A stretch of 64,000 bases of DNA from Idiomarina tyrosinivorans (GTDB lineage: Bacteria; Pseudomonadota; Gammaproteobacteria; Enterobacterales; Alteromonadaceae): contig NZ_PIQH01000006.1 in assembly GCF_003987475.1 (NCBI RefSeq), positions 62,001 to 126,000 of the forward strand. The letters are read 5' to 3'. Shown piece after piece: positions 47,663 to 56,894 of this stretch. The translations under genes and the position numbers were made by a program. The stretch's first letter is position 1, and the number at the start of each line of letters is the position of its first letter. The notes under the pieces are model-generated. The model was not told where the DNA came from. It saw only the letters and a list, made by a program, of their open reading frames with translations, and ran no database searches.

Positions 47663-48895
47663 TTACCCGCGCCCCTGATAGGCGCTCATCATATCCCACA
47701 TTGGCATAAAAATACCTAATGCCAAAATCAACACCATGACCGCTACGCCCGCAATCAGCATAGGTTCAATTCTGGCGGTCAGTGTCTTCAAGTCATAGTC
47801 AACTTCACGCTCGTAATAGCCCGCAACTTCCAGCAATAAATCGTCCAAACGTCCGGTTTCCTCACCAACGACAACCATTTGCATGACTAACGGCGTGAAT
47901 AAATCCGACTGCCTGCTTACCCGCGAAAGGTTTTCGCCGCGTTCAATGCCTCGCCGCATATCCAATATCTTGCGTTCCATCCAAGCATTATCCACCGCTT
48001 CGGCGACCAAGGATAATGCTTGTGTGAGCGGCACCCCGGCAGCGACCATAACGGCAAAGCTGCGGGCAAAACGCGCCAGCATCGAGCGCTCTAAAATACT
48101 ACCCACCGCCGGTACTCGAAGCTTCAATCTATCCCAGACGACGCGTCCCAGCGGACTGACAATGTAACTGCGGATACCCCACACTCCGGCAACGAGCGCC
48201 AGCAACAATAATGGCCAGTAACTGACGAAAAACGTGGAGGTACCAATCAGTACACGCGTAGCCCACGGCAAGTCGACACCGAATTGGTCAAACATTTTGG
48301 CAAAGGTGGGAATAACAAACAGGTTCAACACAAACATCGCGATAACCAGGGCGATAACCACAAAGCTGGGGTAGCGTGTTGCTGCCTTAATACGTTTGCG
48401 GGTGTCTTGTTCCTTTTCTAAATACTCGGCCAATTGCTGAAACGATTGCTCCAGTTGACCAGTATTCTCACCGACATGAACGATGGCGATGATTAACCGC
48501 GGAAATACGCGCGCATGGCGTGCCATGGCTGCCGATAGCGATAGCCCCTTCTCTAACTGGTCGGCGACATCCCGCAGGGTCACACTCAGTTGTTTGTTCT
48601 GGGCACTATCTGCTAGACCTTCAATAGCGCGCAGTAATGACACACCCGAGCGGGTTAGTGCATACATTTGCCGACAAAAGATGATCAAATCATCGAGTTT
48701 CACCGGTCGCGCTGTCAACTTAGCCCAAACCTGTTCTGCGGTTATGCTGGGTTTGTCCCTTGTCGCCACTAAATCTACTGGTACTAAGCCGCGCCGAACC
48801 AATTGTTCAGCCGCTTGCCGAGCATCGTTTGCGTCTATATCACCGTTACGGAGGCGTCCATTCGGGTCACGTGCTTTGTAGCGAAACTTGGCCAT
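47663..48895 (-). CDS. mshG: MSHA biogenesis platform protein MshG (PilC/GspF family)
   Basis: Polytopic inner-membrane platform protein on which the ATPase MshE acts. Two repeated GspF domains: about 65-190 (FCRQMYALTRSGVSLLRAIE) and about 270-390 (RFARSFAVMVAAGVPLTQAL), with three membrane helices. 410 residues. N-terminal KFRYKARDPNGRLRNGDIDA is typical. Two bases after mshE. Confidence 0.96.
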   Translation of the reverse strand: MAKFRYKARDPNGRLRNGDIDANDARQAAEQLVRRGLVPVDLVATRDKPSITAEQVWAKLTARPVKLDDLIIFCRQMYALTRSGVSLLRAIEGLADSAQNKQLSVTLRDVADQLEKGLSLSAAMARHARVFPRLIIAIVHVGENTGQLEQSFQQLAEYLEKEQDTRKRIKAATRYPSFVVIALVIAMFVLNLFVIPTFAKMFDQFGVDLPWATRVLIGTSTFFVSYWPLLLLALVAGVWGIRSYIVSPLGRVVWDRLKLRVPAVGSILERSMLARFARSFAVMVAAGVPLTQALSLVAEAVDNAWMERKILDMRRGIERGENLSRVSRQSDLFTPLVMQMVVVGEETGRLDDLLLEVAGYYEREVDYDLKTLTARIEPMLIAGVAVMVLILALGIFMPMWDMMSAYQGRG

Positions 48896-48897
48896 AA

Positions 48898-50643
48898 CTA
48901 ATGCGACTCACTAGTGGACGCTTGTACCAACGGGTCTTCAACACTCTCAGCAAGGAATAACACCTCATCCAAACTGGTAATACCTTGTTCTGCATAATCT
49001 AAAGCGACCATCGCCATGGGTCGGTAGCCTTTACTCACTCGCGCCAACTCGACAAATTCTCGGGTATTGCCATCCCGCAAAGCGTCCGTCATGGGGCCAT
49101 TCATTTCCAACAGTTCGAACACCCCGATACGGCCTTTGTAACCGGTATGGTTGCAGCGTTGACAGCCACTGCCATGGTAAAAGGTCGCGCGCTTTGAAAG
49201 GCCGCTATCGATATGTTCAAGCCACTGCGTCTCTAATTCATCGGGTTGGTGCGGTTGGCGGCAATGTTCACATAACCGTCTTACCAACCGTTGCGCCAAC
49301 ATACCGCGCAATGCAGCGGCCACCAGATAAGGTTGAGCCCCCATATCGATCAATCGCAATACGCTGGTGATGGCATCGTTGGTATGCAAAGTCGATAACA
49401 CTAAGTGACCGGTAATAGATCCACGCAAACCAATCTCTACGGTTTCTTTGTCACGCATCTCACCCACCATAATAATGTCGGGATCTTGTCGTAACGTCGT
49501 CCGTAACACGCGAGAAAAGTCCAAGCCGATTTTCGGGTTGACTTGGACTTGGGAGATTCGTGGTAGACGATATTCCACTGGATCTTCTACGGTAATGACT
49601 TTTTTTCCTTCGGTATTCAACTCACTTAATGCACCGTAGAGCGTCGTAGTTTTACCGGAACCGGTAGGGCCTGTTACTACTAGCATCCCGTGTGGTCGCT
49701 TAATCAACTGTCGCACACGTGCGACAATATTGTCTGGCATCCCGGTATGTTCCAACGCCAGTAGGCCGGCAGATTGGTCGAGCAAACGCAGTACGCAGCT
49801 CTCACCATACTGGACAGGCATGGTCGAAACCCGCACATCAATACTGTGACCGCGCACCCTCATATTGAAGCGTCCATCTTGTGGCAAACGCTTTTCTGAA
49901 ATATCCATACCGGACATCAGTTTGAGCCGCAGTACCAACGCTGCAGCAATAGCGGTTTCGTCTAACACGTTTTCGTGCAACACCCCGTCAATACGCTGGC
50001 GTATTCGTAGCAATTTTTCGTCTGGCTCGATATGGATATCCGAGGCACGTACCTGTACAGCATCTTCAAAAATCGATTGCAGCAGTTTTGCGACGGTCGC
50101 TTCACCCTCATCATCGGCAAGCACCTCACTGCCTAAATCAAACTCTGTCGCCTCTTGGTATTCGTCACTTAACTGGCTGGCAAACTGTTCAATATCTTGG
50201 GTACGGCGGTATAACACATCGAACGCTTGGAGCAATTCGGTCTCAGGCACCACATTAACGACCAGTTCGCGCGGCGCCAACAACTGAGCAACAGCATCCA
50301 ATGTTGATAAATCTGCGGGGTCGCTCATTGCTACGGTGGCGGATGCTTGATCATGGTCAATCACTAGGGCACGATGCCGTCGCGCTTGAATTTCTGGCAG
50401 TAATCGCAGGCTTTCTTTGTCGACCTTTCGTTGGCTTAAGTCAATCCGCGGGATCTTTAACTGTTGCGCCAAGAAGTCGGCCAATTGCGACTCCGACAAG
50501 TAGCCCAATTCAATCAGGGTGGCACCGAGTTTACGCCCAGAGTCTTGCTGTACCTGTAACGCCTGAGTCAGCTGTTCGTGGCTGATGATGCCTTCATCAA
50601 CCAGTAAGTCCCCTAAGCGCATTTTTAAACGTGGACGTTGCAT
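48898..50643 (-). CDS. mshE: MSHA pilus extension ATPase MshE, c-di-GMP binding
   Basis: Secretion ATPase (PilB/GspE family) that drives pilus extension. The N-terminal MshEN domain has two tandem 24-residue c-di-GMP motifs: residues 9-32 (RLGDLLVDEG...Q) and 38-61 (KLGATLIELG...Q), separated by five residues, which is the layout known for V. cholerae MshE. Walker A GPTGSGKT is at 325-332, Walker B in QDPDIIMVGEMRD, and a zinc-type CEHC/CQRC set lies near the C-terminus. 581 residues. It overlaps mshN by one base. Confidence 0.96.
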   Translation of the reverse strand: MQRPRLKMRLGDLLVDEGIISHEQLTQALQVQQDSGRKLGATLIELGYLSESQLADFLAQQLKIPRIDLSQRKVDKESLRLLPEIQARRHRALVIDHDQASATVAMSDPADLSTLDAVAQLLAPRELVVNVVPETELLQAFDVLYRRTQDIEQFASQLSDEYQEATEFDLGSEVLADDEGEATVAKLLQSIFEDAVQVRASDIHIEPDEKLLRIRQRIDGVLHENVLDETAIAAALVLRLKLMSGMDISEKRLPQDGRFNMRVRGHSIDVRVSTMPVQYGESCVLRLLDQSAGLLALEHTGMPDNIVARVRQLIKRPHGMLVVTGPTGSGKTTTLYGALSELNTEGKKVITVEDPVEYRLPRISQVQVNPKIGLDFSRVLRTTLRQDPDIIMVGEMRDKETVEIGLRGSITGHLVLSTLHTNDAITSVLRLIDMGAQPYLVAAALRGMLAQRLVRRLCEHCRQPHQPDELETQWLEHIDSGLSKRATFYHGSGCQRCNHTGYKGRIGVFELLEMNGPMTDALRDGNTREFVELARVSKGYRPMAMVALDYAEQGITSLDEVLFLAESVEDPLVQASTSESH

Positions 50644-51722
50644 TATTTGCCTCGCAATTGCGCTAATCGTTTGCTAGCAAAATCTCTGGTTGGCGCGTGA
50701 TGCGACAACGCCAACACTTGCTGATACGCTGCCCGCGCTGTATCCACCTGTTGCAGACGGTCTGCGCTAATCGCCACCCCCAGCCACCAACGCGGTTGCT
50801 GCGGTTGAAAGTCGGCGAGTTGTTGATAGTCAGCTAGGCTCTGCTGAAAATCTTGTTGGCTTTGTGCCAACTTCGCTCGATACTGATAGAAGCCTTGTTC
50901 TTCTGCAATAGCTGGTTGTTGTTGCTTCAGAATCGCCAGTGCCGGACCCTCCCCTTGATTCTCAGCAACTAACTGCGCCAACATCATCCGCCAACGGATA
51001 TTATCCGGATGACGTTGCAAGCCTTCAGCCAACACGCGCTGTGCCTGAATGCCATAGCCGCGACCATATAACAAGGCAGCATAGCGCTCGCGTGCCTTGC
51101 TATTATCAGGGGCAACGCTGACCGCTTGCTGCAAGTATTGCAGGGCTTTGTCGAGGTCACCTGCTTGCTTAGCCTGCTCTGCCTGTTGTAGTGATTTCTC
51201 TAGTAACTCTGCCGTAGTCAGTTGCACCCGCTGTACCGACAGCTCCGTGCTTTTGCTTGACACTTGTTCATCGACTGCAGGGTTATCTTGCGCTCTTGGT
51301 TCCGCTTTTGGTTTCGGTTCTGGTTCAGCTTTAGATGCCGACACTGTTACCGCCGCGGGTTCCGTGCGGTCCCTCAGCGCTGGCGTTTCCGCTTCAATAG
51401 CAGCTTTTGCGGCCGTTGGGGTATCCGCCAGTGGTTCATTAGCCGTTGCGGGTGAGGATGCTGACGCCTGTTGGTTTGGGGCTGCAACATCCTCAGCGGA
51501 ATTTTTACTGACCTGTGACGCCTTAACGGGTTGCAGTTGTGCGCTTGGCCATTGTCGCCAAACCAGCAGTCCGGCGGCAATTAACAGTGCTAGTAGCAGC
51601 CACACCCAAGGGCGCTGATACCAAGCACGGTCTTGATAAAACACTGGCCCATACTCGCCAGTTGCTTCGCTCGGTTCACCACGGGCATCTAAATCGCGGA
51701 GCATTTTATTAATAATACTCAT
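50643..51722 (-). CDS. mshN: MSHA biogenesis TPR protein MshN
   Basis: Inner-membrane protein of 359 residues: cytoplasmic N-terminus (SIINKMLRDLDARG), one membrane helix (PWVWLLLALLIAAGLLVW), a Pro/Ala/Glu-rich linker (about 65-165) and a C-terminal periplasmic TPR region (about 170-355; AGDLDKALQYLQQAVSVAPD). Probably a structural link in the assembly machine. It overlaps mshM by 14 bases. Confidence 0.92.
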   Translation of the reverse strand: MSIINKMLRDLDARGEPSEATGEYGPVFYQDRAWYQRPWVWLLLALLIAAGLLVWRQWPSAQLQPVKASQVSKNSAEDVAAPNQQASASSPATANEPLADTPTAAKAAIEAETPALRDRTEPAAVTVSASKAEPEPKPKAEPRAQDNPAVDEQVSSKSTELSVQRVQLTTAELLEKSLQQAEQAKQAGDLDKALQYLQQAVSVAPDNSKARERYAALLYGRGYGIQAQRVLAEGLQRHPDNIRWRMMLAQLVAENQGEGPALAILKQQQPAIAEEQGFYQYRAKLAQSQQDFQQSLADYQQLADFQPQQPRWWLGVAISADRLQQVDTARAAYQQVLALSHHAPTRDFASKRLAQLRGK

Positions 51723-52620
51723 GCCACCACCCTTGATACCAACCGATGGCAGCAGCCACCGCAGCTAACCCCAGTAACATCCACCACACCCCCCGCCACA
51801 ATCGCGGTTGTTCGGCATCAGTCGTGTCTTTGACTGCCAACCGGAATTGGCGTGTGGTGACTTGCACTCGCCCCTCGCCATAAGCCAGCAACAACATCTT
51901 GTGACAAAGGATATTGATCAACCGAGGAATGCCTCGACTCGAGCGATACAACCGATTGACGATGGTTGAAGAAAATATTGGCGGTCCTTTATAGCCAGCT
52001 ACGCGCAGCCGATGCGCAATATATTCCGTCATTTCTTTGCGGCTCATAGCCGCTAAATTGTAGGAAAAGCTAATGCGCTGGCGGAGCTGGCGGAGCGCCC
52101 TTGTGGCTAGCCGTTCATCTAACTCTGGCTGTCCGAACAATACAATGTGCACCAATTTGCGCGACTCAGTTTCTACATTCGATAGCAGCCTCAATGCCTC
52201 TAGGCTTTCGCTCGGCAGCGCCTGCGCTTCATCAATTAAGATAGCGACACTGCGGCCCTCACGATGAATAGCCATTAGCCGTTGCTGAATAGCAGATGCT
52301 AGCTGCTGTTGGTTGCCATCCGCTTGAAACGGTATCTGTAATTCCCGCGCAATCGCTTCGCGCAATTCGGATGGATTCAAATAGGGGTCAGGAACATACA
52401 CTGTGACAAAATGGTCCGGCATTTCCATGAGTAACTTGCGACACAATAAGGTTTTGCCTGTGCCGACTTCACCGACCACTTTAATAAAACCTTCGCCAGT
52501 CTTTAACGCGGTCAATAGCACATCCAGCGCAGCTTGATGGCTCTGCAACTGATAATAAAAATGTGTATTAGGAGCAATCGTAAACGGCAGCTCCCGCAAA
52601 CCAAAATGGTACAAATACAT
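51709..52620 (-). CDS. mshM: MSHA biogenesis ATPase MshM (ExeA/GspA family)
   Basis: AAA-type ATPase with Walker A GEVGTGKT (50-57), Walker B VAILIDEAQALP and sensor LFGQPELDERL. A C-terminal membrane helix (WWMLLGLAAVAAAIGWYQGW) anchors it. ExeA-like proteins help place the secretin in the wall. 303 residues. It follows mshL with 17 bases between. Confidence 0.94.
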   Translation of the reverse strand: MYLYHFGLRELPFTIAPNTHFYYQLQSHQAALDVLLTALKTGEGFIKVVGEVGTGKTLLCRKLLMEMPDHFVTVYVPDPYLNPSELREAIARELQIPFQADGNQQQLASAIQQRLMAIHREGRSVAILIDEAQALPSESLEALRLLSNVETESRKLVHIVLFGQPELDERLATRALRQLRQRISFSYNLAAMSRKEMTEYIAHRLRVAGYKGPPIFSSTIVNRLYRSSRGIPRLINILCHKMLLLAYGEGRVQVTTRQFRLAVKDTTDAEQPRLWRGVWWMLLGLAAVAAAIGWYQGWWHEYY

Positions 52621-52637
52621 ACCGCGTTAACGTCCTA

Positions 52638-54296
52638 TTATTGCTCTGGAAACCATTTTTTTAATAGCTCATCGGATTTTTGTACTTCTTGCTGCCAAGT
52701 GTCAGCACCCACGACCGTTGGCTTTAACAGAATTACCAACTCTTTTTTCTTCTCCACGTTACGGCGATTTTTAAACAATTCACCCAGTAACGGAATATCG
52801 CCTAACAGCGGGGCTTTCGAAACCATTTCACTGTAGGTGGTTTGCATTAACCCGCCGAGGACTACAATTTCCCCATTGTGCGCTCGCACAATCGTATCTG
52901 ACTCGCGGATATTGCTCTGCGCCAAAGGCAATACAAATTGATCTTCATTGAGGGTAATCACTTTTTCCTGTTCTGAGGTTTCCACTACGGCTGGGTGGAC
53001 ATGCAGAATCACTTCCCCTGAGTCACTAATTTGCGGCGTCACATCCAACGCAATACCGGAGAAAAATGGTGTTAAGTCAATGTTTGGCGATGTCGTTGTC
53101 GCTGTTCCGGTTACCGTAGTGGTTGAGACATCAGTGACAAAATACTCGTCTTCGCCCACCTTAATAACCGCTTTTTGGTTATTTGCGGCCGATACCCTGG
53201 GGCTAGATAGCACTTGCACGTTGCCTTGGGTCTGCAACAACTCTATTAAGCCACTGAAGTTTTGGTCAGTGAAGGCGATACCGAAAATTCCCCCCAACGC
53301 TGCAGAGGTCGCGTTTGTTGGCGTATTCCCGGTAAACCGATAACTAAGATTACCGCCCATCGCCGACAGTGCGTCGCTCCAGTTAATGCCTTGTTGGTAT
53401 TCGTCATTAAGGGTTACTTCTATAATGCGCGCCTCTAAAATAACTTGGCGTTGTAAGCGTTTTTCAGCGACTTTTAAAAAATCTTTTGCCGCCCGCAACT
53501 CATCGGGGTAAGCAGTAATGCTAACGAGTCCAGCTTGTGGAGCAACAATCACCCGGCGCCCTTCACCTTTGCCCACTACACCCTCTAATATATCTTCAAG
53601 ATTGGCCCATAAATCCGTCTCAGTTTGGCTGGAAATACTGGTGCCGTTGCCTTGCATTTGATTGCGCTGTTGCTGCGAACCACTGTTGTTTCCACTTTGG
53701 TTGCCCAGCAATGGATTACCAAAGCCACTATTCTGGTTGCCGTTGTTGTAATTATTGCCATTGTTGCCATTACGCTGTTGATCACGCACGCCACCAGCTG
53801 AAACTTCGGTTTGTGAGAACCCCATTCGCCGCAACGCTAAATAATCTAATGCAAAGGTCTCAGTCCGCATTCCCGCAGGTAACACCTGAACCACACGATT
53901 GCTCTTACGTATTTGATAGCCATAGACGTCGCTCAATACTTCTAGCGCCTCATCTAAGGTCACGTCTTTCAGGCTTAACGACACTGAGCCCTTAACCTCT
54001 GGATGAATCACCAAGCTTTGTGGCGCATTCGCGGCCAACGCTTTTAAAAATTCACGAACATCGACATCGTTGGCGTTGATGCTGAATCGCGGTTCTTCAA
54101 GTAGCGCTTTGCCTGCGTTGGTTGCCTCAACATCGGTGGTTAAATACTCAGCCACCGCCGCGGGGATTTCCACCGCCGCTTCTTTCTCGGCAGCAGGTTT
54201 GTCTTGTAAAGCGGCATGCGCTTCTTCTGGCGCACGGTCTGGGTGATACGCACAAGCGGTTAAGGTGATTGTGACAAGTAACAACAAACGTCGCAT
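52638..54296 (-). CDS. mshL: MSHA secretin MshL
   Basis: Outer-membrane secretin pore for the pilus. Lipoprotein signal LTAC with Cys15; an STN/N0-type domain (about 70-140) with SVSLSLKDVTLDEALEVL; N1 domain; and the secretin core (about 330-545) ending VVLGGLMQTTYSE and GDIPLLGELFKNR. Residues 168-222 form an Asn/Gly/Gln-rich low-complexity linker. 552 residues. It overlaps mshK by one base. Confidence 0.96.
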   Translation of the reverse strand: MRRLLLLVTITLTACAYHPDRAPEEAHAALQDKPAAEKEAAVEIPAAVAEYLTTDVEATNAGKALLEEPRFSINANDVDVREFLKALAANAPQSLVIHPEVKGSVSLSLKDVTLDEALEVLSDVYGYQIRKSNRVVQVLPAGMRTETFALDYLALRRMGFSQTEVSAGGVRDQQRNGNNGNNYNNGNQNSGFGNPLLGNQSGNNSGSQQQRNQMQGNGTSISSQTETDLWANLEDILEGVVGKGEGRRVIVAPQAGLVSITAYPDELRAAKDFLKVAEKRLQRQVILEARIIEVTLNDEYQQGINWSDALSAMGGNLSYRFTGNTPTNATSAALGGIFGIAFTDQNFSGLIELLQTQGNVQVLSSPRVSAANNQKAVIKVGEDEYFVTDVSTTTVTGTATTTSPNIDLTPFFSGIALDVTPQISDSGEVILHVHPAVVETSEQEKVITLNEDQFVLPLAQSNIRESDTIVRAHNGEIVVLGGLMQTTYSEMVSKAPLLGDIPLLGELFKNRRNVEKKKELVILLKPTVVGADTWQQEVQKSDELLKKWFPEQ

Positions 54297-54631
54297 TACC
54301 TTTCTCCTTGTTCCGACGAACGCTTAATGGATACGTTCCCCGCATTAAATACCGTTAGTCGGTGCTGCTGGCTTTGGTCACTCACCAGCACATAAGATGG
54401 CATAATTTCGATGACCGTATAACCCTCAATTTGGTCACCCTGTTCGACGGATCGACCATTAATTACGGCAGTTGCAGAATGGTTCCCAACCCTTATGGCG
54501 CTCACTTTAAGGGTTACCGGAACCGCTAATGATTGCTGCTGCTGATTCCAGCCATAGGGCTGAGTCGGATCTTGCGCATTTACCGACAATGCAACACCAA
54601 TAGTTAGCAGGCCACTCAGACAATATTTCAT
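54296..54631 (-). CDS. mshK: MSHA biogenesis protein MshK (PilP-like)
   Basis: Small exported protein, 111 residues, with a signal peptide ending VNAQ (about residue 20) and a single PilP/GspC homology-region-like domain (SATAVINGRSVEQGDQIEGY then VIEIMPSYVLV). Expected to connect the inner-membrane complex with the secretin. One base separates it from mshJ. Confidence 0.9.
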   Translation of the reverse strand: MKYCLSGLLTIGVALSVNAQDPTQPYGWNQQQQSLAVPVTLKVSAIRVGNHSATAVINGRSVEQGDQIEGYTVIEIMPSYVLVSDQSQQHRLTVFNAGNVSIKRSSEQGER

Positions 54632-54632
54632 A

Positions 54633-55259
54633 TCAGTCTGCCTTCTGCTCGATGGTATACATTAACCAGCGCAGGCTCGCCTGAGCGTACGGATAGCTCT
54701 CGACTTGATAGTCCAGAGCCTGCCAAGCGAGTGCGCCACCTAATGACTGCGTTTGTTTTAGTAGCGTTTCAATAGCACCAAAACGGCCTTTTACCACCAA
54801 TGTTACCTGTTGTTGATTGATTAAGGTGTCGCCCTGACGAAGTACTGGTTTCGGCTCCTCGGTATTGAGTGACAATACCTCAACCGCATCCGTCATCGCC
54901 ACCAAATCGGCCAGCGCTTGGTTCTTTTCCTCAGGGGTCAGCAAGTGTTCCATTGCCGATAAGCGCTGGTACTCTGCCGTCAGCGCTTGCTCCAACTGGG
55001 TTAATTTTTCCCGCACTGGCTGATTTGGGTCTTGTTCTAGCTGCTGTTGCAATAACTGTTGTTGCCGTTGCAACTGTTGCTGCTGATAGGCAAGTTGTTG
55101 CGATTGCTGTTGGTAACGTTGGTCCAACTGTAACCGCGGTATAATCACCCTCAACAACAATGGTGCGACAATCACCAAAACCACTAACGCGGCGATAAGC
55201 ACGCGCCGATCTCGCGGTTGTTGCGCAAATTTTTCCTGCCACCTACTGAAGCGACTCAT
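54633..55259 (-). CDS. mshJ: MSHA biogenesis protein MshJ (PilO-like)
   Basis: Bitopic alignment-complex protein: one membrane helix (VLIAALVVLVIVAPLLLRV), a very glutamine-rich coiled coil (about 45-110) and a small ferredoxin-like C-terminal domain (VTLVVKGRFGAIETLLKQ). I choose ATG 55259, six bases after AGG, giving 208 residues; a GTG one codon upstream is also possible. It overlaps the previous gene by 17 bases. Confidence 0.9.
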   Translation of the reverse strand: MSRFSRWQEKFAQQPRDRRVLIAALVVLVIVAPLLLRVIIPRLQLDQRYQQQSQQLAYQQQQLQRQQQLLQQQLEQDPNQPVREKLTQLEQALTAEYQRLSAMEHLLTPEEKNQALADLVAMTDAVEVLSLNTEEPKPVLRQGDTLINQQQVTLVVKGRFGAIETLLKQTQSLGGALAWQALDYQVESYPYAQASLRWLMYTIEQKAD

Positions 55260-55845
55260 CACTCACCTCATCGGTACCATCATCCAGCCGAAACACCAAC
55301 GCCCCTGCGTCTGTGGTGTCGAGCTTTACGGTACTAAAATTGCGTTCACCTAGTAGCGGATATTCTGCAAATCGCTGCATCCAAAAGGGTAACCATTTGG
55401 CCGCAACCGCTCTGCCGTCGAGGCTAATGTGCTTGGTATCGTAGTGAAATGCGGTTAACCACAATTGTGGCGGGGTTGTTTGCCGCAATTCCGCCATTAA
55501 CTGCGCGGGTTGAATACTTGCCTTAGGCGCTTTAATGCGCTGGTATATTTCACGTAAATCACGCAATTGCTGTTGCTTTTCGTCGACCGTCTGCAACAAC
55601 GTGGCGTCCGCTTTATGCGCTGCCAATTGGGCATTGAGTGCGTCAATCTGTTGCTGACGTTGGTCGAGCTGTTGCTGCACGGCGGCAACCTTATCGGCTG
55701 CAAATTGTGTCAGCACTACGACCGTCCAACTGCTCGCGATCATTAATACCAGCAGCACACTGGCAACCATCCCTAATCGCAGTAAGGTTATCCGTTGCCG
55801 AACAATCTTGATATCATCGGTATAGAGATTGACGGAGCGCTTCAT
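55243..55845 (-). CDS. MSHA biogenesis protein MshI2 (PilN-like)
   Basis: PilN-family protein of 200 residues with a short cytoplasmic N-terminus beginning MKRSVNLYTDD, which in PilN binds the PilM-like partner, one membrane helix (MVASVLLVLMIASSWTVVVL), a coiled coil (about 50-95) and a periplasmic domain. It overlaps mshI by four bases. Confidence 0.9.
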   Translation of the reverse strand: MKRSVNLYTDDIKIVRQRITLLRLGMVASVLLVLMIASSWTVVVLTQFAADKVAAVQQQLDQRQQQIDALNAQLAAHKADATLLQTVDEKQQQLRDLREIYQRIKAPKASIQPAQLMAELRQTTPPQLWLTAFHYDTKHISLDGRAVAAKWLPFWMQRFAEYPLLGERNFSTVKLDTTDAGALVFRLDDGTDEVSDESLQ

Positions 55846-56828
55846 CCGTTACTCTCCTGCAGCGGTTGCTCTGTTAACTGGGTTAGCGCGCCGATTAGCA
55901 GATTATCGCTGTAACGCGGGTCAGCCAATTCGAGCGACCAATCAGGCAAGCGCTCCACCACCGTAGTCACACCAATTTGTTGCTGTAATTGTTGCGCCAC
56001 TTGTTCAATCTGCGGGTGATCAATCGCTATGCGAATTTTAGCGATCGGCGCCTGCTTTAGCTGACTCTCATGAAAGTCCATTGAGCGCTGGACTTCGACC
56101 GCCAAGTTATCGATCAGGTCTGTTAGGTTATCTCCTTGCTGCGCTCGCGCATTGCTAAATTGGCGCAAATAGCGACTCACCAGGAGCCCTTTATTAGAGG
56201 CTACTTGCAACAGCATCGGCTGGTTATCTGCTTGCCACAGGGTCAGGTTAGGCTTGTTTTCAACGGTAAAGAATTTAGCCGCAAACAGTTCTTCGGTGCT
56301 TATACCCGCAATGCTCACCGAGTAGTTACTGATACTCTCAGCCCACAGCTTGAGCAGCGACTTCTCAGCAACAACCACAGCAATATTATCCTGTCCCGCA
56401 GACTGCACCGGCAGTTCATAATAGTCACAAACCATTTCGTCGGGCGCCCAAGCAACCAAATCTCGCAAGGCATACTTTAAACTTGCTGCGAGCTCAGCGG
56501 CGGGAACTTGGGGACGCGGGATGTTTAACGCCTGATACCAGCGATGCGCCAACACAACTTGGAGTGGCGTAGATGACGATAAATACCGTTGGTAATGCTT
56601 CAGCAATTGCTCAATGGCGAGGGCATATTCATGCGGTAATGCGCCATCTGCAACCGCCACTGCATCGTTAATCATCAATGCGAGGCGTTCGTTGCGCAGT
56701 TCCGCTACCATAAGCTTTACCTGACCATCCAAGATGGCCAATGCAGCCAGACGCTGTTCCGTCTTTTTGGAAGAAAACCAACGCTTCAACTCGTACCCCA
56801 AAAACGAACAGTAAAGCTCGTTATACAT
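55842..56828 (-). CDS. mshI: MSHA biogenesis protein MshI (PilM-like)
   Basis: Cytoplasmic actin-like protein of the pilus alignment complex (PilM counterpart), though the ATP motifs are weak here. First gene of the locus. The ATG at 56828 has no ribosome site; a TTG at 56789, starting KRWFSSKKTEQRLAAL after GGGG, may be the true start and would give 315 residues. No mshH lies upstream. Confidence 0.87.
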   Translation of the reverse strand: MYNELYCSFLGYELKRWFSSKKTEQRLAALAILDGQVKLMVAELRNERLALMINDAVAVADGALPHEYALAIEQLLKHYQRYLSSSTPLQVVLAHRWYQALNIPRPQVPAAELAASLKYALRDLVAWAPDEMVCDYYELPVQSAGQDNIAVVVAEKSLLKLWAESISNYSVSIAGISTEELFAAKFFTVENKPNLTLWQADNQPMLLQVASNKGLLVSRYLRQFSNARAQQGDNLTDLIDNLAVEVQRSMDFHESQLKQAPIAKIRIAIDHPQIEQVAQQLQQQIGVTTVVERLPDWSLELADPRYSDNLLIGALTQLTEQPLQESNG

Positions 56829-56846
56829 TTGTTATTTAGTTGTATT

Positions 56847-56875
56847 ATTATATTAACAAATTACGCGACTTCTAA
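56847..56875 (-). promoter_or_regulatory. Probable promoter of the msh operon
   Basis: On the minus strand a perfect TATAAT (56847-56852) follows TTAGAA (56870-56875, 3 of 6) after 17 bases, in the 66-base gap between pldA and mshI. The transcript would begin about 15 bases before ATG 56828 or 55 before TTG 56789. Confidence 0.6.
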
Positions 56876-56894
56876 GCGAGAACTTTTTGCTGAA

